The notes: a model not told the origin generated them from the letters alone. DNA of 64,000 nucleotides from Bradyrhizobium semiaridum (GCF_020329505.1 NZ_JAGKJJ010000004.1:1-64000), one strand, 5' to 3'; positions 43,501 through 51,958 are shown, counted from the stretch's first letter. Numbers and translations: made by a program.

Positions 43501-44358
43501 TCAGGGCGCGGTGATCGCTGCTGCCGCGAAGCGGCGGGGCGGATCAAGCATGACGGCGGCGCTTTCGACAATGCGCATTTCCTCGGTTCCGCGCTGCGCG
43601 GTGCGCTCCAGCACGGCGTGGATGGCTGACGCTGCGTAGCCGAGCGCATCCGGCGTGCCGGCGCCGCGCACGCGGGCGGAGGCGAACAGCGCCGCGAACA
43701 GGTCACCGGTGCCGGACGGGCTGATCGGCACACGCGGCGTGCGGACCCGCCAGGCGCCGCCGCGCTCGATCGCCAGCGTCTCGATCTCGCCGTCGGGAGT
43801 GTCGGTGAGCTCGGCGCTGGTGACGACGATGGTTGACGGTCCACGTGCCATCACGGTGCCGGCGTGCCTGACCACATCGCCGGTGGTCTTCGCCTCCGCG
43901 CCGCACAGAAACTCGAACTCGAAATGGTTGGGAGTGATGATGTCGGCGAGCGGGCACAGCTCGCCCAGCACCAGCGGCGGGATGTCCGGCCGCACGAACA
44001 TGCCGCGGTCGCGATCGCCGAGCACGGGATCGCAGCAATAGCGCAGCGCCGGGTTGCCTTGCTTGGCGCGGGCGACAAAGTCGGCGACCTCCAGGGCGAT
44101 ATCGGCCGAGCCGAGATAGCCCGACAGCACCAGCGTCGCGCCCTCGACCGCGCCGCGCTCCTCGATGCCGCGCAGCAGGTCCGCGACCAGCTGCACGTCG
44201 AGCACCCGGCCGCGGATGGTCGGATAGCCCGGCCGGTTGCTGAGCAGCGTGGTCGGCACCGCTGTCACGTCGATGCCGGCAAGCTGCATCGGAAACACCG
44301 CGGCGCTGTTGCCGACATGGCCGTAGGCGACCTGCGACTGGATGGAGATGACGCTCAT
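43501..44358 (-). CDS. pdxY: Pyridoxal kinase
   Basis: A 285-aa ribokinase-fold B6 salvage enzyme. Characteristic: VISIQSQVAYGHVGNSAAVF at the start, AVPTTLLSNRPGYPTIRGRV, YCCDPVLGDRDRGMFV (DPVLGD), ITPNHFEFEFLCG (TPN-x-x-E) and PSGTGDLFAALF, the anion hole and catalytic Asp. It phosphorylates pyridoxal to PLP. The ATG at 44358 is 10 bp after the stop of the 57-aa membrane protein. It is the second gene of the four-gene unit. Confidence 0.95.
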   Translation of the reverse strand: MSVISIQSQVAYGHVGNSAAVFPMQLAGIDVTAVPTTLLSNRPGYPTIRGRVLDVQLVADLLRGIEERGAVEGATLVLSGYLGSADIALEVADFVARAKQGNPALRYCCDPVLGDRDRGMFVRPDIPPLVLGELCPLADIITPNHFEFEFLCGAEAKTTGDVVRHAGTVMARGPSTIVVTSAELTDTPDGEIETLAIERGGAWRVRTPRVPISPSGTGDLFAALFASARVRGAGTPDALGYAASAIHAVLERTAQRGTEEMRIVESAAVMLDPPRRFAAAAITAP

Positions 44359-44368
44359 GCCTTCCACG

Positions 44369-44542
44369 TCATCCGAACAGCGCCGCATAGATCACATAGA
44401 GCCAGCCGAGGATGCCGTGGATGATCGCCCACAGGATCGACTGGTTCTTGGTGTAGGAGATCGCGATCGCCAGCGCCGAGCCAAACCCGACGCCATACTT
44501 CGCGCCCTCGACACGAACCCCATAATACCGGTCGCCGTTCAT
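44369..44542 (-). CDS. Small membrane protein, 57 aa
   Basis: MNGDRYYGVRVEGAKYGVGF then SALAIAISYTKNQSILWAII and HGILGWLYVIYAALFG. Two hydrophobic stretches (residues about 18-28 and 34-55) give one or two transmembrane segments. The stop precedes the pdxY start by 10 bp. The only similarly arranged proteins I recall are short membrane hypotheticals. Function unknown, but genetic linkage to PdxY and LysE suggests a membrane accessory. Confidence 0.65.
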   Translation of the reverse strand: MNGDRYYGVRVEGAKYGVGFGSALAIAISYTKNQSILWAIIHGILGWLYVIYAALFG

Positions 44543-44999
44543 GATGATCCTTCGCGTGGATGAGGGTGGGCGAAAGGTAACCCGCCGCCTGCTGGCAGTT
44601 CAACGGCGGATTGCCCCCACGTCCAACTTGTCGTCCAGCCTGGTGCGGGATTGCCCACGGGAGCAGACGGCATCGAATGTGCTGCTTCGCTGTCCGTTCC
44701 GTCATCCTGAGAGGATGTGAAGCTTTGTCCTTATCCACCGCTGTCGTCGCCCGGCCTGTGCGCAATTGCGCACATGGACCGGGCGCCTAGTACGCCGCGG
44801 CCTATCTGCTCAATAACGACTGTCTCTGGAATACTGGGTCGCCTGACCAAGCCGGACGACGACAGCTTTGGGAGGCGCGAGGCCCGCGGGTTGCAGCCGA
44901 CGCAGAAAACCGTGACATTGAGCGGCATCGCGGACAAGGTGTCGGTGTACGAGATTTCTTGACGTGCCCTGCGGGGCGTCCATCGTTCGAGCGCTAAAC
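44543..44999. other. Non-coding region holding inverted-repeat element
   Basis: This 457-bp region upstream of the divergent 57-aa gene and the PaiB gene holds the 125-bp element at 44741-44865. Apart from that I see no supported gene or promoter. Confidence 0.55.
44741..44865. repeat. 125-bp inverted-repeat element, copy 2
   Basis: Ends ctgtcgtcgcccggc and gccggacgacgacag pair over 14 of 15 positions. The same internal palindrome (44757-44774) and block ctgtctctggaatactgg are present as in copy 1, about 8 kb away. Compared with copy 1 the arms changed together (cat/atg to cgt/acg), so pairing is preserved. Confidence 0.75.
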
Positions 45000-45644
45000 A
45001 TGCACATCCTGCGTCCCCAGTTTCGCATCGACGAGGAGCGCGCGCTGGCCTTCGCGGGCGCGCGCGGCTTCGGCGTCATCGTCGCCGCCGATGACCGCGG
45101 CCCGCGCGCTTCGCACGTGCCGTTCGTGATCGACCGGCGCGACGACGGCGTGATCGTGCAGATCCACCTCACCGCGAAAAATCCGCTGGTCGAGCTTGCC
45201 GACGGCAAGCGGCGCTTCCTGTTGATCGTCGCCGGCGACGACGCCTACATCTCCAACGATTGGTACGCGTCGCCGGACAACGTCTCGACCTGGCTCTACG
45301 AGGCGGTGCATCTGTCCGGCGTCGCGCAGCTGCGTGAGCGGGACGCGAACCGCGGCCATGGCGACGCGCTGCTCGCGGTTTCCGAGGCGCGGTTGCCGAA
45401 GCAGCCTTGGGATCTGACACAGATGGAGCCGGGCAAGCGCGAGTCGATGCTGTCGATGATCCGCGTGATCGATATCGTCGTCGACGACATCGAGGGCCAG
45501 TCGAAGCTCAACCAGCACAAGAGCGATGCGGACCATGTCGCGGTCGCGACCCGGCTCGCGCGCGCGGAGGAGACGGCAAGCCGCCGGCTCGCGCACAAGA
45601 TGCGCGCGCTGCGGCCCACGCTGGGTTATGAGGAAAACGAGTAA
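45000..45644 (+). CDS. PaiB-like FMN-binding regulatory protein
   Basis: A 214-aa protein of the PaiB/transcriptional-regulator FMN-binding group. Conserved: MHILRPQFRIDEERALAFAG, ASHVPFVIDR, IHLTAKNPLVE, VAGDDAYISNDWYASPDNVS, and the C-terminal SKLNQHKSDADHVAVATRL. In Bacillus PaiB is implicated in sporulation and degradative-enzyme control; the flavin suggests a redox role. ATG at 45000 gives the family start. No partner PaiA acetyltransferase is adjacent. Confidence 0.88.
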   Translation: MHILRPQFRIDEERALAFAGARGFGVIVAADDRGPRASHVPFVIDRRDDGVIVQIHLTAKNPLVELADGKRRFLLIVAGDDAYISNDWYASPDNVSTWLYEAVHLSGVAQLRERDANRGHGDALLAVSEARLPKQPWDLTQMEPGKRESMLSMIRVIDIVVDDIEGQSKLNQHKSDADHVAVATRLARAEETASRRLAHKMRALRPTLGYEENE

Positions 45645-45652
45645 GGCCGATT

Positions 45653-45672
45653 GTTCGCTGCATCCGGGCTAC
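45653..45672. repeat. REP half-element
   Basis: gttcgctgcatccgggctac, the right arm of the REP family, without its partner. It precedes the duplicated leader DNA. Confidence 0.55.
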
Positions 45673-45683
45673 AAAGCAAACGT

Positions 45684-45750
45684 GTTGTTAAGAATTGCTC
45701 CTTGCCGATTTGCGCGATTCCGATTCGTTCTTTGCGAACAAAATGGAGTC
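45684..45750 (+). repeat. Duplicated leader DNA, copy A
   Basis: gttgttaagaattgct at 45684-45699 and a 44-bp block at 45707-45750 (gatttgcgcgattccgattc ... aaatggagtc) are identical to 46357-46423, separated by a short variable linker. It lies upstream of an 81-aa secreted protein. The AT-rich -10-like content suggests a shared promoter or leader. Confidence 0.7.
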
Positions 45751-45919
45751 AGAGATGGAACAAGTTGGCAGCGCTGTCCGGTTCTCGATTGCTCTCGCCA
45801 CATCACAAAACCGTTTGCTGCAGAAATAAAGCGCCGCTGGAATCGTCATCACCTGTGGACCAACCAAATTCGGCGCCGGTCATCTGTCCGGCTCGCTGAA
45901 TCCACTACGGAGAAGTTCG

Positions 45920-46165
45920 ATGAAACCAGTCAAATGCCTGTCGGCAGGATTGATCGCGGTCGCCATGTTCACGACTTCGGCCATGGCTCACAGTGTGCCC
46001 GAGCGCTATGAGCCGTCGAGAGCCAATGCGGCGATCGTGCTGCCAGGGCCGTGGCTCGAGAACCATGCGCGGATGCCGGCGTCGGCGGTCGCCAATTTCA
46101 GCGCGTCGTCGCGCAGCATGCCGGGAGGCGTGTGCGATCATGGCGACGATCCGATGATCTGCTGA
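45920..46165 (+). CDS. Small secreted protein, 81 aa
   Basis: A signal peptide (residues 1-23, MKPVKCLSAGLIAVAMFTTS, AMA-HS). The mature part ends with GGVCDHGDDPMIC, two cysteines and acidic residues that could bind metal. The ATG at 45920 has the ribosome site cggagaagttcg. It follows copy A of the duplicated leader. Function unknown. Confidence 0.75.
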   Translation: MKPVKCLSAGLIAVAMFTTSAMAHSVPERYEPSRANAAIVLPGPWLENHARMPASAVANFSASSRSMPGGVCDHGDDPMIC

Positions 46166-46192
46166 GGGGAAACTTCGTCGCCTGGACAAAGG

Positions 46193-46288
46193 AGCTTCGT
46201 AGCCCGGATGAAGCGAAGCGAAATCCGGGAAAGCCTCCGCGGATAGACCGCCCCGGATTGCGCTTCGCTGCATCCGGGCTACGAAGCT
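46193..46288. repeat. Complete REP hairpin, 96 bp
   Basis: Left arm agcttcgtagcccggatgaa and right arm (ending gggctacgaagct) pair over about 35 of 37 positions around a short loop near gcctccgcggatagaccgc. This is the fullest copy of the REP family in the window. Confidence 0.85.
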
Positions 46289-46356
46289 TTGCTCCCCTAC
46301 AGAGCCTGCGCATGCGAGCGGTTAACCATCGCGCGCGATACGCACGCGGCGAACTT

Positions 46357-46423
46357 GTTGTTAAGAATTGCTGCGCGGTGATTTGCGCGATTCCGATTCG
46401 TTCTTTGCGAACAAAATGGAGTC
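46357..46423 (+). repeat. Duplicated leader DNA, copy B
   Basis: Same two blocks as copy A (45684-45750), here before a PepSY-domain secreted protein. The linker differs (gcgcggt against ccttgcc). Confidence 0.7.
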
Positions 46424-46585
46424 GGATGGGGAACAAAGCTGCGGCGCGATTGCGTCGGGAACTTCATCAGTTCGCCGCAAGCGCTCAAATTTCGTGCGCG
46501 TTCCAGCTCCGCTTGATCGGAACTCATGCGGTTGCCGCTCGTTCTATGGCCCGTGATAGCTCGATTCATCCGAGAGGAGTGACCC

Positions 46586-46846
46586 ATGCGAAAATTCATC
46601 CTTCCCGCCGTCGCGGCCCTGGCGCTCGGCGCAGCGACGCCCGCGATGGCCTATGATGCCGGCGACCAGACTTCGATGGAGGCGGCACTCGACGTCGCGA
46701 GCAGCTTCGGCATCGTGACGGTATCGAACACGCAATTCCTCGGCGACGAGTGGGAGGTCGAAGGACGCGACCGCGCCGGCCGCTGGATGCAGGTCCATGT
46801 CGACGCGCGGACCGGCGAGGTACGCAACGTGGATCGCGGCTGGTAA
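46586..46846 (+). CDS. PepSY-domain secreted protein
   Basis: An 86-aa protein with a signal peptide (residues 1-22, ending AMA-YD). The mature part carries a single PepSY-like unit: ALDVASSFGIVTVSNTQFLG, EWEVEGRDRAGRWMQVHVDA and TGEVRNVDRGW. PepSY domains modulate proteases or redox proteins in the periplasm. ATG at 46586 follows gaggagtgaccc. It lies after leader copy B. Confidence 0.85.
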   Translation: MRKFILPAVAALALGAATPAMAYDAGDQTSMEAALDVASSFGIVTVSNTQFLGDEWEVEGRDRAGRWMQVHVDARTGEVRNVDRGW

Positions 46847-46880
46847 CAGCGCATCCGCCGCCTGACGGCGTTCGCAATGA

Positions 46881-46947
46881 CGTAGCCCGTATGAGCGGGG
46901 CGATATGCGGGTTCGTCCCGGATGTCGCTTCGCTCATCCGGGCTACG
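46881..46947. repeat. REP element (atgagcg type)
   Basis: cgtagcccgtatgagcgggg then a loop and cgcttcgctcatccgggcta. Partially paired arms; a degenerate copy of the REP family. Confidence 0.65.
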
Positions 46948-46988
46948 ATCTTGTGTGCTATGCTCGCCGAGCAACGCACGCATCATCC

Positions 46989-47717
46989 ATGGCGAAAACC
47001 AGCAGCAGGAAGAAAAGCACCAAACGGGCATCGCAACGTATCGTCCTCGCGATCGATGTCGGCGGCACGCACGTCAAGGTCATGACCGACCGCGAGCGCA
47101 TCAGGCGCGAGTTCGAATCCGGTCCGCATCTGTCGGCGCGCGCGATGGTGCGCAAGGTCAAGGCGCTGACCAGGGACTGGTCCTATGACGTGATCTCGAT
47201 CGGTTATCCGGGGCCGGTCGTGCACAACCGGCCGCTGCTGGAGCCGTACAATCTCGGCCATGGCTGGGCCGGGTTCAGCTTCCGCAGGGCCTTCGGCTGC
47301 CCCACCAAGGTGGTGAACGACGCGCTGATGCAGGCGCTCGGCAGCTACCAGGGCGGCCGCATGCTGTTCCTCGGCCTCGGCACCGGCCTCGGCTCGGCCA
47401 TGATCGTCGACGGCCTGGCCGAACCGATGGAGCTCGGCCATCTGCCGTACCGCAAGGGCAAGACCTTCGAGGATTATGTCGGCGCCGCGGGGCTCGAGCG
47501 TCGCGGCAAGAAGAAATGGCGCAAGTCGGTCGACGACGTGATCGCGCGCCTGTTCGCCGCGCTGGAGCCCGACTACATCGTGCTCGGCGGCGGCAATGCC
47601 AGGCTGGTCAAGACACCGCCGCCCAAGGTGCGGTTCGGCGACAATGCCAATGCGTTCGAGGGCGGCTTTCGGCTCTGGAAGAAGACGGCGGTCAAGCGGA
47701 CCCCGCTGCGGCGGTAG
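46989..47717 (+). CDS. ROK-family sugar kinase / polyphosphate glucokinase-like
   Basis: A 242-aa kinase. The ATP phosphate-binding signature is VLAIDVGGTHVKVMTDRER (about residues 18-36), the substrate loop SIGYPGPVVHNRPLLEPYNL and VVNDALMQALG, and the second phosphate loop FLGLGTGLGSAMIVDGLAEP. The C-terminal VLGGGNARL is normal. The short length and GHLPYRKGKTFEDYVGAAGL fit the polyphosphate glucokinase-type subgroup. ATG at 46989 is followed by a lysine/arginine-rich extension of about 15 residues. It is monocistronic. Confidence 0.85.
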   Translation: MAKTSSRKKSTKRASQRIVLAIDVGGTHVKVMTDRERIRREFESGPHLSARAMVRKVKALTRDWSYDVISIGYPGPVVHNRPLLEPYNLGHGWAGFSFRRAFGCPTKVVNDALMQALGSYQGGRMLFLGLGTGLGSAMIVDGLAEPMELGHLPYRKGKTFEDYVGAAGLERRGKKKWRKSVDDVIARLFAALEPDYIVLGGGNARLVKTPPPKVRFGDNANAFEGGFRLWKKTAVKRTPLRR

Positions 47718-47800
47718 GCTGCATCGGCGAATTGTCCACCGTGGTTCGAAGAGCCTGCGGATATCGCTTGCGCTGTCGCTCTTGAGCTTTGGCGGACAAG

Positions 47801-47818
47801 CCGCTCATCCGGGCTACG
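47801..47818. repeat. REP half-element
   Basis: ccgctcatccgggctacg, right arm only, in the 220-bp gap before the PLP gene. Confidence 0.5.
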
Positions 47819-47938
47819 CGTGCCGGGCTGCCTGCGTCACCGGCGCTTTGGTGAATTGCACAAAGCTGGACTACGCTGCGACGGAAGATTCGGAAGAGTG
47901 CCGCCGATTCCGCGTTCCCCAAGACAAGGAGAAAGGCC

Positions 47939-49222
47939 GTGGCAAAACCGTTTCCCTCCAAGACCCAGATCGGCAATCACACGGTGCATCCGGAAACGTT
48001 GATGCTGAACTACGGCTACGATCCGCAACTCTCGGAGGGCGCGGTCAAGCCGCCGGTATTCCTGACCTCGACCTTCGTGTTCAGGACCGCCGAGGACGGC
48101 AAGGACTTCTTCGATTTCGTCGCCGGCCGCCGCGAGCCGCCGGAAGGGATGGGCGCGGGGCTGGTCTATTCGCGCTTCAACCATCCGAACAGCGAGATCG
48201 TCGAGGACCGGCTGGCGATCTATGAGCGCACCGAGAGCTGCGCGCTGTTCGCCTCGGGGATGGCGGCGATCTCGACCACGGTGCTGGCGTTCGCGCGGCC
48301 CGGCGACGTCATCCTGCATTCGCAGCCGCTCTATGGCGGCACCGAGACGCTGTTCACAAAGACGCTCGCGGGCCTCTCGATCGGCGCGGTGGGCTTTGCC
48401 GACGGCGTCGACGAGAACGTGGTGCGCGCCGCCGCGGCGGAGGCGATGAAGCAGGGCCGCGTCGCCATGATATTCATCGAGACGCCGGCCAATCCGACCA
48501 ACGGGCTGGTCGACATCGCGCTGACCAGGCGTGTTGCCGACATGATCGGCAAGGCGCAAGGCCACACGCCTGTCGTCGCGTGCGACAACACGCTGCTCGG
48601 GCCGGTGTTTCAGCGGCCGATCGAGCACGGCGCGGATCTATCGCTGTACTCGCTGACGAAATATGTTGGCGGTCATTCCGACCTGATCGCCGGCGCCGCG
48701 CTCGGCAGCAAGGCGCTGATGAAGGACGTCAAGGCGCTACGCGGCGCGATCGGCACCCAGCTCGATCCGCATTCCTGCTGGATGATCAGCCGGTCGCTGG
48801 AAACGCTCAGCCTGCGCATGGAGAAGGCCGACCGTAACGCGCTCCTGGTCGCGGATTTCCTGCGCGACCATCCCAAGGTCGCGAAGGTGCATTATCTCGG
48901 CCACCTCGACGCCGCGTCGCCGGCGGGGCGCGCGTTCGCCGCGCAGTGCAGCGGTGCAGGCTCGACCTTCTCCTTCGATATCGTCGGCGGCCAGGCGGAA
49001 GCGGAGAAATTCCTCAACAGTTTGCAGATCTTCAAGCTCGCGGTGAGCCTCGGCGGCACCGAGTCGCTGGCGAGCCTGCCGGCGACGATGACGCATTCCG
49101 GTGTGCCGGCCGCGATCCGCAAGCGGATCGGGGTGCTCGATACGACGATCCGGCTGTCGATCGGCATCGAGCATCCGTCCGATCTGGTGGCCGACATCGC
49201 GCAGGCGTTGAGCAGAGTCTAG
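47939..49222 (+). CDS. Cystathionine gamma-synthase family PLP enzyme
   Basis: A 427-aa trans-sulfuration enzyme. Visible are [20 protein letters not shown], the substrate loop [25 protein letters not shown], and [20 protein letters not shown] with the PLP-lysine (about residue 237), then [20 protein letters not shown]. The family makes cystathionine or cleaves methionine or homocysteine; substrate is not decided here. GTG at 47939 is preceded by the exact ribosome site aaggagaaaggcc. An inverted repeat follows the stop. Confidence 0.92.
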   Translation: MAKPFPSKTQIGNHTVHPETLMLNYGYDPQLSEGAVKPPVFLTSTFVFRTAEDGKDFFDFVAGRREPPEGMGAGLVYSRFNHPNSEIVEDRLAIYERTESCALFASGMAAISTTVLAFARPGDVILHSQPLYGGTETLFTKTLAGLSIGAVGFADGVDENVVRAAAAEAMKQGRVAMIFIETPANPTNGLVDIALTRRVADMIGKAQGHTPVVACDNTLLGPVFQRPIEHGADLSLYSLTKYVGGHSDLIAGAALGSKALMKDVKALRGAIGTQLDPHSCWMISRSLETLSLRMEKADRNALLVADFLRDHPKVAKVHYLGHLDAASPAGRAFAAQCSGAGSTFSFDIVGGQAEAEKFLNSLQIFKLAVSLGGTESLASLPATMTHSGVPAAIRKRIGVLDTTIRLSIGIEHPSDLVADIAQALSRV

Positions 49223-49323
49223 GGCATGATCCGGAAAAGTGCGAAGCGGTTTTCCGAAGAGATCATGCTCAAACAAAGAGCTACTGCGCTATGACGATTC
49301 AACAAATCTCATCGCGCTTTAGC
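49223..49323. repeat. Palindromic repeat element after the PLP gene, copy 2
   Basis: Inverted orientation of the element at 28946-29044: gcatgatccggaaaagtgcg followed by gcggttttccgaagagatca then acaaatctcatcgcgcttta. It starts immediately after the PLP enzyme's stop codon. Confidence 0.7.
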
Positions 49324-49417
49324 CCGTGACGTTCAGTGGCTCACGGCGAAATCAATGCGGGCATTTGGACGGGTTTGGCTGCGCTCTGCTCATCCCGCGG
49401 GCTACGCATGGCGCGGG

Positions 49418-50407
49418 TCAGGCCGTGATGCCCGCGGCCTTGGCGATCAGCTCGAACGAGCGCAGCCGCTTGGCGTGCTCGTAGACGTCGGACACGATCA
49501 TCAGCTCGTCGGCGCCGGTCTCCGCGACCAGCGCGTCGATGCCGGCGCGCACCGTCTCGGGCGAGCCGATGATGGAGCGGGCCAGCATCCGCATCGCCTG
49601 CTGCTTTTCCGACGGTGACCAGTAGGTCTCGATGTCGTCGATCGGCGGCTGGCTCAGGCCGCGCGCGCCGCGGAAGATGTTGGTGAACGACATCTGCTGC
49701 GTCGTCGCCAGCCGCCGCGCTTCGGCGTCGGTCTCGGCGGCGATGATGTTGACGCCGACCATCGTGTACGGGCGGTCGAGCTGCTCCGACGGTTTGAAGC
49801 GGGCGCGGTAGATCTCGAGCGCCTGCAGCAGCATCTCCGGTGCGAAATGCGAGGCGAAGGCGTAGGGCAGGCCGAGCTCGCCGGCCAGCATCGCACCGAA
49901 ATTGCTCGATCCGAGAATCCACAGCGGCACGTTGGTACCGGCGGCGGGCACCGCCTGGATGCGCTGGTTGGGACCAGCCTCGGCGAGGAAGGCCTGCACC
50001 TCCAGCACGTCCTGCGGAAAATTCTCGGCGGCCTCCGGCGTGCGGCGCAGCGCGCGCAGCGTCAGCTGATCGGTGCCCGGCGCGCGGCCGAGCCCGAGGT
50101 CGATCCGGTTCGGAAACAGCCGCGCCAGCGTGCCAAATTGTTCGGCAACGACGTAGGGCGCGTGGTTCGGCAGCATGATGCCGCCGGCACCGACGCGGAT
50201 GGTCTTCGTCCCCGCCGCGATATGGCCGATCACGACCGCAGTCGCCGCGCTCGCGATGCCGGCCATGTTGTGATGCTCGGCCACCCAGATGCGACGATAG
50301 CCGAGCGCCTCGGCATGCACGGCGACGTCGCGCGCGTTATACAACGCGCCGCTGGCGTCGGTGTCCTGGGTGACGCGGACGAGATCGAGGATGGAGAGTG
50401 CGGCCAC
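49418..50407 (-). CDS. LLM-class flavin-dependent oxidoreductase (bacterial luciferase-like)
   Basis: A 329-aa TIM-barrel flavoenzyme. Conserved: LSILDLVRVTQDTDASGALY, GYRRIWVAEHHNMAGIASAA (residues about 35-55), RVGAGGIMLPNHAPYVVAEQ, FPNRIDLGLGRAPGTD and PLWILGSSNFGAMLAGELGL. It belongs to the YhbW/alkanal-monooxygenase type. Reactions include monooxygenation of small compounds with FMNH2. ATG at 50407 gives MAALSILD. It is separated from the next gene by about 146 bp and has no obvious flavin reductase next to it. Confidence 0.9.
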   Translation of the reverse strand: MAALSILDLVRVTQDTDASGALYNARDVAVHAEALGYRRIWVAEHHNMAGIASAATAVVIGHIAAGTKTIRVGAGGIMLPNHAPYVVAEQFGTLARLFPNRIDLGLGRAPGTDQLTLRALRRTPEAAENFPQDVLEVQAFLAEAGPNQRIQAVPAAGTNVPLWILGSSNFGAMLAGELGLPYAFASHFAPEMLLQALEIYRARFKPSEQLDRPYTMVGVNIIAAETDAEARRLATTQQMSFTNIFRGARGLSQPPIDDIETYWSPSEKQQAMRMLARSIIGSPETVRAGIDALVAETGADELMIVSDVYEHAKRLRSFELIAKAAGITA

Positions 50408-50553
50408 GGCGGCTCCCGAACGGGGGTGGATGAAGGACTCGCCGCTGAAGGTACCGGGCTCTGTCCAGGCTGATGCGAAGCGGCGTCAGCCGGTCCGCCG
50501 GTCCCATATGGATACGGTGTCCATCCGGGTCAATCGCCACCGCCCCGCGCGGC

Positions 50554-51093
50554 TCAGCGGGCCGCGCCGGCCGGAGCCGCACTGAGCGGCGCGCCGCCGA
50601 TCGAGACCGGACCTGTCGGCTTCGGCGCACGAACCGGCGGCGGCCGTCGCGGCCGCGGGGCGCCCTGTGCGGCCGGCGCCACCGGCAATTCGGCGGCGGC
50701 TGGTGGCGGCGGTGCCGGAGGCGGGGCAGGGCGTTGCAGCGCATCGACCTTCGAGCTCAGCGCGGCCAGCTGGTCGACGAGGGTCTTCAATTGTTCCTGC
50801 TGGTCCGCGACCGAGCGGCCGAGCGCGGCGAGCTCATCCTCGACCTTCTGCTGGCTCGCGAGCAGATCCGGCAACGCCTCCTTGTCGGCCGCGGCCACTT
50901 TTTCGCCAGAGAGTGCGTTGCTAAAGGAGGGAACCAGCGGCGCGATCTGGGGCCAGGCATAGACGCCACCAGCGCCGGCGCCGGCGAGCACGAGGATGGC
51001 GATCAGGATGACCCATGGCCAACGGCGGCGATTGGCGGTAATCGGGCTCGACGGTGCATGGCCGTGCCACGCTTGATCGGAATCGCTGTTCAT
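50554..51093 (-). CDS. Membrane-anchored coiled-coil protein, 179 aa
   Basis: A short cytoplasmic head (residues 1-22), one transmembrane helix (WPWVILIAILVLAGAGAGGV, about 25-44), a coiled-coil (LASQQKVEDELAALGRSVAD then QQEQLKTLVDQLAALSSKVD), and a proline-rich tail. The same architecture appears at 34994-36097. No family name known. It is divergent from the ExoD gene. Confidence 0.65.
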   Translation of the reverse strand: MNSDSDQAWHGHAPSSPITANRRRWPWVILIAILVLAGAGAGGVYAWPQIAPLVPSFSNALSGEKVAAADKEALPDLLASQQKVEDELAALGRSVADQQEQLKTLVDQLAALSSKVDALQRPAPPPAPPPPAAAELPVAPAAQGAPRPRRPPPVRAPKPTGPVSIGGAPLSAAPAGAAR

Positions 51094-51131
51094 TGAAGTT
51101 TCCTAGTCCGCCTCGGCAACCGTTGCAATCG

Positions 51132-51770
51132 ATGCCGCATATGCACAATTTGGCGAGGACGTCCCCTCCGGTCGGAAACCCATTGCCGCCACCGCAAACC
51201 TCCCAGATCCTCGACGATCTCGTCGCGAAAGCACCTGACGGTCCCGTCGATCTCGAGTGGCTGCTCGGCAACCTGGACAAGCGCTCGTTCGGGTTGCTGC
51301 TGCTGTTGCTGGGGCTCCTGGTGATCATCCCCGGCATCGCGACGATCGCGACGCTGGCGCTGCTGTTTCCGGCGGTCGAAATGATGCTGGGACGCAGGGC
51401 GCCATCGTTTCCGCGCTTCATCTCCAAGCGGCAGTTCGACTTCAAGCGCTTCAAGCGGTTCACCATCCTGGTCCGCCCGATGCTGCAGGCGATCGAGCGC
51501 ATCAGCCGGCCGCGCTGGGACGCGCGTCACGACGTGATCGACCGCCTGGTCGGACTGGCCGTGTTCCTGCTGGCGTTCTCGGCCGGCTGGCCGCTGCCGC
51601 TGGTCAACGTCATTCCGGGCATCGTGGTCGTGCTGATCGCGGTCGCCTATCTGCAGGAGGACGGCGTGCTGCTCGCGGTCGCGATGGCGGCCGCGCTGGT
51701 CTGCCTGCTCGGGCTCGGCTGGACGCTGTGGGCGTCGGTCGGCGTGGTGATGGACTGGATGGGCCACTGA
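51132..51770 (+). CDS. ExoD-family exopolysaccharide protein
   Basis: A 212-aa membrane protein with about four helices: SFGLLLLLLGLLVIIPGIAT, LVGLAVFLLAFSAGWPLPLV, NVIPGIVVVLIAVAYLQEDG and ALVCLLGLGWTLWASVGVVM. The RFISKRQFDFKRFKRFTILV linker and the IPG repeat are typical of the ExoD family, needed for exopolysaccharide production in Sinorhizobium. ATG at 51132; another at 51141. The C-terminal 44 codons are repeated, diverged, at 54020-54154. Confidence 0.87.
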   Translation: MPHMHNLARTSPPVGNPLPPPQTSQILDDLVAKAPDGPVDLEWLLGNLDKRSFGLLLLLLGLLVIIPGIATIATLALLFPAVEMMLGRRAPSFPRFISKRQFDFKRFKRFTILVRPMLQAIERISRPRWDARHDVIDRLVGLAVFLLAFSAGWPLPLVNVIPGIVVVLIAVAYLQEDGVLLAVAMAAALVCLLGLGWTLWASVGVVMDWMGH

Positions 51771-51848
51771 CGCGCGGTTTCGGCAACTCGCGTTGCACGC
51801 ATCTTGCGCGCGGAGGCGACCAAGCAACGTCGCACGCTCCCATTTTGA

Positions 51849-51869
51849 CGAAAACAACCCCATGCAAAG
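51849..51869 (+). repeat. 21-bp dispersed repeat, copy 2
   Basis: Identical to 18665-18685 (cgaaaacaaccccatgcaaa plus one further base). It lies in the 188-bp gap between exoD and the desaturase. Confidence 0.6.
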
Positions 51870-51958
51870 CAGCGCGCGGCCGAGTGCTTGCTCGCAACAA
51901 CCCATGGCTGTACGCTGCGCTGCGGAATGGTTGATTTCTCGTGAATGGACTGGCTGGG

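Larger units (their letters stand above)
46166..46585. other. Intergenic region with REP hairpin and leader copy B
   Basis: This 420-bp region contains the complete REP hairpin (46193-46288) and leader copy B (46357-46423). Nothing else supports a gene. Confidence 0.65.
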
